Source of the DNA: Oscillospiraceae bacterium
Lineage (GTDB): Bacteria > Bacillota > Clostridia > Oscillospirales > Oscillospiraceae
Direction: 5' to 3'
Assembly (NCBI GenBank): GCA_017465025.1
Contig: JAFTXM010000127.1
Span: 1 to 32,484 of the forward strand
DNA length: 32,484 nt
The notes below the pieces were generated by a model that was not told where the DNA came from, made no database searches, and saw only the letters and a list, made by a program, of their open reading frames with translations. The position numbers and the translations under genes are program-made. The number at the start of each line of letters is the position of its first letter. Position 1 is the stretch's first letter. Below are positions 16,085 through 23,207 of the stretch, piece by piece.

Positions 16085-17088
16085 CAGTACAGACTTCCTG
16101 AATTGACTACGGGCTGAGCATCATGGTTTCCGCAGAGAACCACCAGCAGGTTTGACACCATTGCGGCCTTGCGCTCATCGTCCAGCTCCACCATTTTGCT
16201 TTCATTGAGCCGTTCAAGAGCCATTTCAACCATGCCTACCGCTCCGTCAACTATCATCTTTCTCGCGTCGATAATAGCGGAGGCCTGCTGACGCTGGAGC
16301 ATGACGGCGGCAATTTCGGGGGCGTAGGCCAGATAGGTTATCCTCGCTTCCAGCACCTCAAGTCCGGCAGCGTCCACCTTGGACTGTATCTCGTCCTTTA
16401 TCCGCTGTGCCACCACCTCGCTGGAGCCGCGGAGCGAACCCTCATCAGCCACGCCGTCGCCGGTGGTGTCCACATTGGGGGCCACATCGTAGGGGTAGAG
16501 CCGCACGATATTTCTCAGTGCGCTGTCACACTGGAGGGAGAGATATTCCTTGTAGTTGTCCACTTCAAAAACCGCCTTGGCTGTGTCCACAACACGCCAT
16601 ATAACGGCAATGCCTATCTCCACCGGGTTACCCAGACAGTCGTTTATCTTCTGGCGGCTGTTGCTGAGAGTCATGGCCTTGAGGGAGATTTTCTTGGAAG
16701 CGATCTCTACCTGTGTGCCCTGACCATTTGCCAGAACAGCCAGAGGCTTTGTGCCGTTGTCCACATCGCCGCTCTGGTTGAGCTTGGTCTTGGCGGCAGG
16801 ATTGACCGCAGTGCAGAAGGGATTTACAAAGTAAAAGCCGTTATCCTTCAAAGTGCCTATGTACTTTCCGAAAAGGGTCAGTACAAGGGCCTCCTGAGGG
16901 CCTACGACCTTAAGCCCGCAAAAGGGGATCCAGCCTATAACAAGATAGATAATGCACAGTACAATAGGAATAATGTACTCGTAGGTGGCAAAGAAAATCA
17001 AAGCCAGTATGGCAAGGGCGTAGACAGCTATGGTCAGCAGCAAAACCGCCATGCCGTTTTTCTTTTTGTTCAGCACTATTTCTTTCAT
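16084..17088 (-). CDS. SPFH/Band-7 (prohibitin/stomatin) domain membrane protein
   Basis: This 334-residue protein has two N-terminal membrane segments (about residues 10-60), then the SPFH domain starting at [20 protein letters not shown] with GFYFVNPFC. After it comes a coiled region with [44 protein letters not shown] and [15 protein letters not shown], as in flotillin-like scaffolds. Such proteins organise membrane microdomains or protect membrane proteins. The ATG at 17088 is chosen because GGAG lies 9 nt upstream; the GTG at 17097 is too close to it. It forms a two-gene operon with the RHH protein. Confidence 0.9.
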   Translation of the reverse strand: MKEIVLNKKKNGMAVLLLTIAVYALAILALIFFATYEYIIPIVLCIIYLVIGWIPFCGLKVVGPQEALVLTLFGKYIGTLKDNGFYFVNPFCTAVNPAAKTKLNQSGDVDNGTKPLAVLANGQGTQVEIASKKISLKAMTLSNSRQKINDCLGNPVEIGIAVIWRVVDTAKAVFEVDNYKEYLSLQCDSALRNIVRLYPYDVAPNVDTTGDGVADEGSLRGSSEVVAQRIKDEIQSKVDAAGLEVLEARITYLAYAPEIAAVMLQRQQASAIIDARKMIVDGAVGMVEMALERLNESKMVELDDERKAAMVSNLLVVLCGNHDAQPVVNSGSLY

Positions 17089-17107
17089 TTTGCTCACTCC
17101 TTATCAA

Positions 17108-17148
17108 TGTGATATCAAAATGATATCACAAGAGCGGTCAGCTGTCAA
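17108..17148 (-). promoter_or_regulatory. SPFH-RHH promoter overlapped by two tandem TGATATCA boxes
   Basis: Read on the minus strand, TTGACA (17143-17148) is 17 bp from TATCAT (17120-17125), a near-consensus promoter. TGATATCA, itself a perfect 8-bp palindrome, occurs at 17110-17117 and 17121-17128, with centres 11 bp apart. Together they form a 10-bp-arm inverted repeat at 17108-17130. One box covers the -10 and the other the predicted start point. The geometry fits tandem binding of a ribbon-helix-helix repressor, and the operon encodes one. Confidence 0.8.
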
Positions 17149-17151
17149 TAT

Positions 17152-17180
17152 AAAAAGCTCCCTGAATTATCAGGGAGTTT
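17152..17180 (-). terminator. Intrinsic terminator of the metal-efflux operon
   Basis: On the minus strand CTCCCTGA pairs with TCAGGGAG around TAAT, followed by CTTTTT. It lies directly after the arsR-type stop codon and just before the -35 of the SPFH promoter. Confidence 0.85.
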
Positions 17181-17183
17181 CAC

Positions 17184-17543
17184 TTATTCCAATATATGCT
17201 CCATGCCCTGCTCCACAATGCTTCTCACGTGCTCGTCGGCAAGGGAGTAAAACACCGAGCGGCCCTTTTTCTCGCTTTTTACAAGCTTGCTCTGCTTGAG
17301 TATCTTAAGCTGATGGGAAATGGCGGACACGGTCATGTTCAAGGCCTCAGCCAGATCGCACACGCAGACCTCCGCCTCGAAAAGCACAAAAAGTATCCTC
17401 ATTCTGGTGGAGTCACCGAAGACCTTGAAAAGCTCTGCCAGATCGTAAAGCTGTTCCTCCGGGGGCAGCTTTTCGCGCACTATGCTCAAAAGCTCCTCAT
17501 GTATCTCCCGGCTTTCGCAGCAGTCGATATTATCTCTTGTCAT
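17184..17543 (-). CDS. ArsR/SmtB-family metal-sensing repressor (CadC-like)
   Basis: This 119-residue winged-helix protein has the recognition region LNMTVSAISHQLKILKQSKLV. Both known CadC/SmtB metal sites have candidate ligands. The alpha3 site has Cys-x-Cys in EVCVCDLAE with N-terminal CysCys (DCCES). The alpha5 site has Asp and His in ADEHV and a His 11 residues on (MEH), where CzrA has two. This suggests Zn(II) or Cd(II)/Pb(II) sensing. The ATG at 17543 has GAGGTG 6 nt upstream. It is the last gene of the operon, 10 bp after the ATPase, so repression is autoregulatory. Confidence 0.92.
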   Translation of the reverse strand: MTRDNIDCCESREIHEELLSIVREKLPPEEQLYDLAELFKVFGDSTRMRILFVLFEAEVCVCDLAEALNMTVSAISHQLKILKQSKLVKSEKKGRSVFYSLADEHVRSIVEQGMEHILE

Positions 17544-17553
17544 AAAAGTCACC

Positions 17554-19419
17554 TCAGATATTTTTCACGTTCAGCATCCTTATGGCGTTGAGCACAGCCA
17601 GCACCATAACACCCACATCAGCAAAGATTGCAAACCACATATTGCTCAATCCCAGCGCGGTCAGAACAAGGAATAAAAGCTTTATACCAATGGCAAAAAC
17701 AATGTTTTCATACACAATTCTCATGCATTTTTTTGAAATAGCCACTGCTTTTGCAATTTTACCCGGCTCATCGTCCATCAATACCACATCCGCGGCCTCA
17801 ATTGCCGCGTCAGAGCCGAGAGCGCCCATGGCAATACCGATATCCGCCCGGGAGAGCACAGGCGCGTCGTTTATCCCGTCTCCCACAAAGGCCAGCGCCT
17901 GAGCTTTCGGCATAGATGATAAAAGCTCCTCCACCTTTGTCACCTTATCCTCCGGCAGAAGCCTTGCATATACCTTCCTTATCCCAAGCTCCTTTGCCGT
18001 ATACTGCGCCGCGTTCTCATTGTCGCCGGTCAACATAACTTGATCGTGTATACCCATGGCGCGAAGCTTTTCAAGAGCGGGTGCAGCGCCGTCCTTCGGC
18101 GTGTCGGCGAGGACTATCTGCCCCAGATATTCTCCGTCCCTGCATACATATACGCAAGTTCCGCCTTCCACCTCCTCCGGGCATGAAACGCCAATCGCCT
18201 CCATAAGCCGACGGTTGCCGACGGCCACCGTCCTGCCATCAATACAGGCTTTCACACCGAAGCCGCCCAGTTCCTCAATGTTTTCAATACAGGCAGGCTC
18301 AGGCTTTTTGACGCAGGCGCTTACTATGCTGCGGGCTATTGGGTGGGTGGAGTTGTATTCCACGTGGGCGGCAAGGCTCAAAAGCTCGTCTTTGGAAATG
18401 TTTCTGGCAATAACATCCTTCACGCTGAAGCTGCCCTTAGTGAGCGTACCGGTCTTGTCAAAAACAATGCATTTCACCTTGGAAAGCAGTTCAAGATAGT
18501 TCGAGCCCTTTATCAGTATGCCCTCGCTGCCGGCGCCGCCAAGCCCTGCAAAAAAGCTCAGGGGTACGCTTATCACAAGGGCGCATGGGCAGCTTATTAC
18601 AAGAAAGCTCAAAGCCCTGTATATCCAGTCTCCCCAGTTGGGGGCATCTCCGAAACCGATGCTCACTACTGGCGGTAGCACAGCCAGAGCGAGGGCGGAT
18701 ATACATACTACAGGCGTATAGTACCTTGCAAAGCGGGAGATAAAGCTCTCGCTTTTGCTCTTTCTCTCGGCAGCATTTTCCACCAGCTCCAGTATTCTGG
18801 CTACGGTGGAGTCCTCATAGCGCTTCTCCGTCCGTACCTTCAAAAGCCCCCGGAGATTTACGCTGCCGCTGAGGACGCTGTCGCCGACACCCACATCCCT
18901 GGGCAGACTCTCGCCGGTCAGGGCAGAGCAGTCAAGGCTGCTTTCACCCTCGGTCACTGTGCCGTCAATGGGCAGCCGCTCTCCGGGCAGAACCACGATG
19001 ATGCTGTCAGGGCTGACCTCATCCGGGTCGATTTTGACAAGCTGTCCGTCTTCACTTTCAATATTGGCGTGCGGTGGGCGTATGTCCATGAGGGCAGCTA
19101 TGCTTTTGCGGCTTTTGCCCACGGCAATGCCTTCAAAAAGCTCACCCATCTGGAAAAAGAGCATGACCGCCACGGCCTCTGTAAATTCACCCAGCAGCAG
19201 CGCACCCACGGTAGCCGCCGCCATGAGAAAGCTCTCATCGAATATCTGGCGGTTTATGATGCCGCAAAAAGCCTTTCTCAGAATGTCATGGCCGATAACT
19301 ATGTAGGCGGCAAGCTGCACCGCAGCCCTGAATATGCCCTGAGGAATAAAAAACGCCCCAATAAGCAGCGCAGCGGCGGCAATTATTCTGTAAAATACTT
19401 TTTTCTGCTTTCTGTTCAT
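17554..19419 (-). CDS. P1B-type Zn/Cd/Pb-exporting ATPase lacking its own HMA domain
   Basis: This 621-residue membrane ATPase exports divalent metal. It has TGES (168-171), the CPC motif in SCPCALV (277-279), the phosphorylated Asp321 in DKTGT, the HP motif at 359-360 and GDGINDAP (513-520). Lys580 and Asp601 in the last spans (GIKLLFL, FADVG) are the P1B-2 Zn/Cd specificity residues. The chain begins directly at the first membrane span, so the usual N-terminal metal-binding domain is absent and encoded separately by the abutting upstream gene. ZntA or CadA proteins are normally about 700 residues. Confidence 0.94.
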   Translation of the reverse strand: MNRKQKKVFYRIIAAAALLIGAFFIPQGIFRAAVQLAAYIVIGHDILRKAFCGIINRQIFDESFLMAAATVGALLLGEFTEAVAVMLFFQMGELFEGIAVGKSRKSIAALMDIRPPHANIESEDGQLVKIDPDEVSPDSIIVVLPGERLPIDGTVTEGESSLDCSALTGESLPRDVGVGDSVLSGSVNLRGLLKVRTEKRYEDSTVARILELVENAAERKSKSESFISRFARYYTPVVCISALALAVLPPVVSIGFGDAPNWGDWIYRALSFLVISCPCALVISVPLSFFAGLGGAGSEGILIKGSNYLELLSKVKCIVFDKTGTLTKGSFSVKDVIARNISKDELLSLAAHVEYNSTHPIARSIVSACVKKPEPACIENIEELGGFGVKACIDGRTVAVGNRRLMEAIGVSCPEEVEGGTCVYVCRDGEYLGQIVLADTPKDGAAPALEKLRAMGIHDQVMLTGDNENAAQYTAKELGIRKVYARLLPEDKVTKVEELLSSMPKAQALAFVGDGINDAPVLSRADIGIAMGALGSDAAIEAADVVLMDDEPGKIAKAVAISKKCMRIVYENIVFAIGIKLLFLVLTALGLSNMWFAIFADVGVMVLAVLNAIRMLNVKNI

Positions 19420-19638
19420 TCAGTAGTATATCTCGCAGTCAGGCTCAATTTTGCGGCACTTTTTAAGCACCTCGCCCATAACCTTCTTCACGTCCGCACC
19501 CTCTGCAAACTCCACGCTCATCTTCAGCGCCATATAGTTTACACTGGCAGACACAATGCCCTCAACGGTGTTGGCAGCCTGCTCCATTTTGGCGGCGCAG
19601 TTGGCACAGTCCACGTCTATCATGTAGGTTTTTTTCAT
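19420..19638 (-). CDS. Free-standing HMA metal-binding protein
   Basis: This 72-residue ferredoxin-like metallochaperone has DVDCANCAAKME (Cys11, Cys14). The Asp just before the first Cys is the Zn-type form seen in ZntA. The TGA stop is immediately followed by the ATPase ATG, so the domain is a physically separated version of the N-terminal HMA domain that most such pumps carry. The ATG at 19638 has GAGGG 7 nt upstream; the longer frame to 19680 would read through the operator. Confidence 0.92.
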   Translation of the reverse strand: MKKTYMIDVDCANCAAKMEQAANTVEGIVSASVNYMALKMSVEFAEGADVKKVMGEVLKKCRKIEPDCEIYY

Positions 19639-19662
19639 ATCTCTGCCCTCATATCTTTCAAT

Positions 19663-19721
19663 ATTTGAACAATCATTCAAATGTTCAAACGTAGTATACT
19701 CCCCAATTTAGCCTCTGTCAA
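19663..19721 (-). promoter_or_regulatory. Promoter and ArsR operator of the metal-efflux operon
   Basis: On the minus strand TTGACA (19716-19721) lies 17 bp from TATACT (19693-19698). Just downstream, covering the start point and leader, are nested inverted repeats. TTTGAACA (19664-19671) faces TGTTCAAA (19682-19689), and ATTTGAA (19663-19669) faces TTCAAAT (19676-19682). TGAA/TTCA half-sites are typical of ArsR/SmtB operators. The repressor gene is the last gene of this operon. Confidence 0.85.
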
Positions 19722-19797
19722 GCCCAACTATTTGACTACATAATATAATTAACTTAATATAATATACATAATTTAATTAACGTAAAATAATAAACAT

Positions 19798-19833
19798 AAA
19801 AAATAACCGCATCACTTGATGCGGTTATTTTTT
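19798..19833. terminator. Bidirectional intrinsic terminator
   Basis: The A-run plus TAACCGCATC (19798-19813) pairs with GATGCGGTTA plus T-run (19818-19833) around ACTT. It ends the minus-strand dehydratase-family operon just after the small membrane protein gene. In the window nothing on the plus strand reads into it. Confidence 0.9.
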
Positions 19834-19838
19834 GCTTA

Positions 19839-20006
19839 TCAGAGATGTGAGTCTCTTTTTATATTGTCGTAGTGCTTGAGCAGGAAAGGCTCGATTGCAG
19901 CGGTGAGCTTCATGTCCAGATTGAAAAAATACACTGTGAAGGTCACAACGAAAAGAGCCAGCACCACAGCCACAAGGCTGAGAATAATTTTCCAAATTAC
20001 TTTCAT
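19839..20006 (-). CDS. 55-residue single-span membrane protein
   Basis: A short open frame encodes a 55-residue protein: a Lys/Trp-flanked N-terminus, one hydrophobic helix (about residues 5-28, with LSLVAVVLALFVVTF) and a charged tail ending KHYDNIKRDSHL. The ribosome binding site AAGGAGG (20011-20017) is near perfect and overlaps the stop codon of the dehydratase-family gene upstream, so the two are almost certainly translated together. It is the last gene before the terminator. I do not recognise a named family. A membrane anchor or assembly factor for the enzyme complex is conceivable but not shown. Confidence 0.8.
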   Translation of the reverse strand: MKVIWKIILSLVAVVLALFVVTFTVYFFNLDMKLTAAIEPFLLKHYDNIKRDSHL

Positions 20007-20015
20007 ATTTCCTCC

Positions 20016-21578
20016 TTACCAGGACTCCTGATCCGGCAGCACTTCCAGCGTTGGATCGATGGGCTCTTCGCCGAATACGGTACGCATGTAGTTATTTACC
20101 TGATCGCGCACACCCTGTCTCGATACCACACGGGGGTCAAAAAGGTCGTGAGTGACCCAAACAAGGTGAATACCCCGCTCCCTTGCCATTTCCTCAAACT
20201 GCCCGTGGAAGCCGGAGAGAGCCTTGCAGGCCATATGCTCCCAGAGTATTACCATGTCAGCGTTGAACTCCTCACAGAACTCCCACAGCTCATCCAGCAG
20301 CACCTTGTAGCCGCCGTGGGTGCGGTTGCGCATTATCATGTTCTCGGTGAGCCATGCCATGTCGTAAATGGCGGTCTCCCGGTTTTCGGGGGTGTCTTCC
20401 TCTGCCAGCCTTCTGGTGGACACCATGGACAGCATATCCGTCAGCGGCACTATGCCCCAGCAGTTGAGAAGCCAGAGAAGGAAGTCCATATAGTAGTGGG
20501 ACTGCACACCCCAGACGATGGCCCGGTGGCGGTATTCCTTGGCGGCGCGCATCTTCTTTTTGTAGGCTTTTTCCGCAAGGGCGGTGATCTTCCTGTCGGC
20601 CTTTTCAAACTCGGGAATCTTGCCGCAGATAGCCATGTAGTTTGTCTCGGTGTAAAGAGCGAGGTTGGAGCCGAATACCTGGGGATAGTCGGTCTTGTTC
20701 ATCTCAAGCCAGCCGAGGCGGCTTTCGGTGGCCACATTGACGCGACGGGCACATTCAAAGTAGTACTTCCAGTCCCACTTTTCGCCGGTGTGCTCTTCGA
20801 TGAAGGCAATGGCGTTTCTTATCTCCTGAGCGGCGTATTCCTGTACATCGTCCTCACGGTGGCGCAGGGGGGCTGCCAGCTGGAAGCAGGGCACGCCGTC
20901 CTCCAGCTCAAGGCGCTTTGCAATAACGCCGTTGCCAAGGAGAGAGCCGTCACAGGTGGTGTTGCACTGGATGGCGCAGGCGCCCAGAATAGGCGCATCG
21001 TCGTCAATGGAAACGCCGGCTTCGGCTGCGGGCATGGGGCACACGTCACCGGCAAGGCCGTAGTCCTGAGCCACGTCCAGATAGTGCAGCACAGCGTGCT
21101 GGTTCTGGAGTACAGGCACATAGGTGGAAACGGTCTCACGGCTGAGGCCCTTGAGGGTGGGGAAGCCCATCATTACGGCGGTCATCTCGTTTTCGTCCAC
21201 CAGTACGCACTTTTTGGAGAATTCCACATCGTTGCCGATGCGCCTGTCGGCTCTGAAAAGGTTAGCCAGAAGCTTTGCCACGTCGTCCACAACAAGGTCA
21301 AACTCGGTGTGGGCAATGCGGAGATATTCGCCTCTCAAGCCCTGGGTGTGGCGATCAACCATCATGGGCACTGCTAGATAGTTTGCCATCCAGCGGTAGC
21401 GGAACATGGCCTTTATGTTGCGCGGGCACATAAGGAACTTGCCCAGAATGAGCATTATCTTCAGCCAGCAGGAGTAGTCGTACATGGTGTCTGCAAGGCC
21501 GCGCCACTCGCGGCGTTTGCGGACTCTGCCGTTGGTATAGAAATCGCCGAGCCTGTCGGCGCCTATCTGCTTAGCCAT
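20016..21578 (-). CDS. 2-hydroxyacyl-CoA dehydratase family subunit (HgdA/BcrB-like, alpha)
   Basis: This 520-residue protein belongs by pattern to the HgdA/HgdB/BcrBC superfamily, whose members bind a [4Fe-4S] cluster and handle low-potential radical chemistry on acyl-CoA or related substrates. Candidate cluster cysteines are in CAIQCNTTCDG (about 201-209) and in WEHMACK near residue 460. It is longer than typical subunits (about 400-480 residues) and has an extra N-terminal part. The ATG at 21578 has GGGAGG 8 nt upstream and overlaps the beta-subunit stop by 8 bp. The substrate cannot be inferred. The required ATPase activator is not in the window. Confidence 0.8.
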   Translation of the reverse strand: MAKQIGADRLGDFYTNGRVRKRREWRGLADTMYDYSCWLKIMLILGKFLMCPRNIKAMFRYRWMANYLAVPMMVDRHTQGLRGEYLRIAHTEFDLVVDDVAKLLANLFRADRRIGNDVEFSKKCVLVDENEMTAVMMGFPTLKGLSRETVSTYVPVLQNQHAVLHYLDVAQDYGLAGDVCPMPAAEAGVSIDDDAPILGACAIQCNTTCDGSLLGNGVIAKRLELEDGVPCFQLAAPLRHREDDVQEYAAQEIRNAIAFIEEHTGEKWDWKYYFECARRVNVATESRLGWLEMNKTDYPQVFGSNLALYTETNYMAICGKIPEFEKADRKITALAEKAYKKKMRAAKEYRHRAIVWGVQSHYYMDFLLWLLNCWGIVPLTDMLSMVSTRRLAEEDTPENRETAIYDMAWLTENMIMRNRTHGGYKVLLDELWEFCEEFNADMVILWEHMACKALSGFHGQFEEMARERGIHLVWVTHDLFDPRVVSRQGVRDQVNNYMRTVFGEEPIDPTLEVLPDQESW

Positions 21579-22773
21579 TTGCACTACCTCCCTGAATTTT
21601 CTTTATCTCTATGCTCTCAACAAAAGCCTGTACGCGGGTGCGCATCTGGCCGGAGCCTGCGATGGAATAGGGCCTGTCAACGGAGAGCACAGGGTAGCCG
21701 AAGTCATCGTGGAGAACATGGGAGCCTACCATACGCTCATAGGCCCAGGGGTCGCAGAACTTTATCTGCTCGTAGATGATGCCGTCGGCATTGTACTCTT
21801 TGGCAAGAGCGTTCACATACTCACGCCTTGCCACGTTCTTGCCGGTGTTCATGTAGCGGGGGCACTGGCTGGCCTCCATGTAGTGTCGGCATATCTGGGT
21901 CAGGGCGTCCTCACTGTCGTTGAGTTCAATGGGGTTTCTGCCGGGGAGAGAACCGTAGCAGAAGCGGTCGGCACAGACGTAAGCACCGGTCTCCTCAATA
22001 AGCTTTATAAAGTCCACATCGTCGATCTCCGAGCCGACAACAACAACTCTTGCCCGGAAAGCGTCCTTCTCGTCCGGCTCGCGGAGCTTAAGCTCCTCAA
22101 GGGTTTCTTCCAGCTTGTCGAGAATAAGGTGCTTGGGAGCGGCATAGGTGGCAAGGGTGATTATGTGGAACTCATAGCCTGTGATACGGGGCTTGTCGCC
22201 CTTTCTGAATTCGCCTATCTCACGGATAAGGCGGCAGACCTTGTTGTGTTCCTCAACCGCTTTGCGCAGGGCCGCATCGGAAACGTCAATGCCGAAGGTC
22301 TTGCTGAGCGGGTCAAGGATATGGTTTCTGCACTGTAGAGTGTAGAGAGCAAGGCCGTTGTCGTCACATTTCATGGGTATCTCAAGGTACTGGAAGAAAA
22401 ACTTCTCCTTGTCCTTGCCCACGGCCTTGAGAAGCTCCATATTCTCAATGCAGCGGTTCATCATGGTGCAGCCGTCCGGAGTGATTATACAGTCGGCAAA
22501 GTTGAAGCCGCCCTCGATGGCGCGCTCCAGCAGAGCTCTTGAATACTCGCAGAGAAAGCTTGTCAGGTAATAGGTGCCCATCTCCATGGAGCCGGTTCTC
22601 GGCGCGCGCAGACGCACGGAAAAGCAGCCCTCAAGGTTCAAAAGCGGTTCGGGGATATTCTCGCAGGAATAGGCGGCGCATATTTTGCCTTCGCTCTGCG
22701 CCTGAGCAATAAGCGGGTTGAAGGCATTTTGCAGAAGATCCTCAAAGTATATAAGATGCTTCAGGTCTTTCAT
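21571..22773 (-). CDS. 2-hydroxyacyl-CoA dehydratase family subunit (HgdB/BcrC-like, beta)
   Basis: This 400-residue subunit has the three family cysteines at conserved places: Cys75 in FLCEYSR, Cys102 in PDGCTMM, and Cys340 in IKFCDPW. It ends with the family block SGQMRTRVQAFVE. These ligate the [4Fe-4S] cluster that receives a high-energy electron from an ATPase activator in HgdC-, FldI- or BcrAD-type systems. AAAGGAGAC precedes the ATG at 22773, 26 bp after hypA. With the alpha subunit it should form a heterodimer. Double-cubane-cluster proteins of the same superfamily are an alternative. Confidence 0.85.
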   Translation of the reverse strand: MKDLKHLIYFEDLLQNAFNPLIAQAQSEGKICAAYSCENIPEPLLNLEGCFSVRLRAPRTGSMEMGTYYLTSFLCEYSRALLERAIEGGFNFADCIITPDGCTMMNRCIENMELLKAVGKDKEKFFFQYLEIPMKCDDNGLALYTLQCRNHILDPLSKTFGIDVSDAALRKAVEEHNKVCRLIREIGEFRKGDKPRITGYEFHIITLATYAAPKHLILDKLEETLEELKLREPDEKDAFRARVVVVGSEIDDVDFIKLIEETGAYVCADRFCYGSLPGRNPIELNDSEDALTQICRHYMEASQCPRYMNTGKNVARREYVNALAKEYNADGIIYEQIKFCDPWAYERMVGSHVLHDDFGYPVLSVDRPYSIAGSGQMRTRVQAFVESIEIKKIQGGSANG

Positions 22774-22799
22774 GTCAGTCTCCTTTTATAACGGGGCGG

Positions 22800-23144
22800 T
22801 CAGCACGCTTCGATTTCCTTTATGTTCATCTCGTTGCCCTGCTGCAGCCAGGTGTTGCCGCTGCCGCAGTGGGGACAGGTTTTCCCGTATTTCACGGTGG
22901 GATAGGTCTTTTTACAGTTATCGCACCATGTGACAGCCGGGATAGTCTCGCATTTAAGCTCAGAACCCTCTATAAGCGGCGTTTTCTTGGCATACCAGTT
23001 CCAGCAGTCTATAAGGTACTCAGGGACGATGCCGGAGACTTCGCCAAACTCCAGCGTTACAGAGCTGACCTTAGTCAGTTCGTTTTCCTTTGCAATTTCC
23101 TCCACCTGCTTGATGACATAGGTGACAATACTCAGTTCGTGCAT
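22800..23144 (-). CDS. hypA: HypA/HybF-type nickel/zinc metallochaperone
   Basis: This 114-residue protein has the HypA N-terminus MHELS (nickel ligands at Met1 and His2) and a zinc ribbon CDNC...CPHC (Cys74, 77, 90, 93). HypA delivers nickel to NiFe-hydrogenase or, in some bacteria, urease. The ATG at 23144 (AAAGGAG upstream) gives the exact HypA N-terminus; the frame open to 23165 does not. No hydrogenase, urease, hypB, hypC, hypD, hypE or hypF gene is in the window. It is embedded in a dehydratase-family operon, so it may have been recruited for another metalloenzyme or simply be a Zn-ribbon scaffold. Confidence 0.88.
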   Translation of the reverse strand: MHELSIVTYVIKQVEEIAKENELTKVSSVTLEFGEVSGIVPEYLIDCWNWYAKKTPLIEGSELKCETIPAVTWCDNCKKTYPTVKYGKTCPHCGSGNTWLQQGNEMNIKEIEAC

Positions 23145-23163
23145 AATGCTCCTTTCACTGCGC

Positions 23164-23193
23164 ATACAGGCACGGACAAAGCCGTGCCTGTAT
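23164..23193 (-). other. Intercistronic 12-bp hairpin before hypA
   Basis: ATACAGGCACGG (23164-23175) pairs perfectly with CCGTGCCTGTAT (23182-23193) around a 6-nt loop. No T-run follows on either strand, so it is not an intrinsic terminator. It sits 14 bp after the oxidoreductase stop codon and 20 bp before the hypA start, close enough to influence mRNA stability or hypA translation. Confidence 0.75.
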
Positions 23194-23207
23194 CTCAGTC
23201 ATACGTA

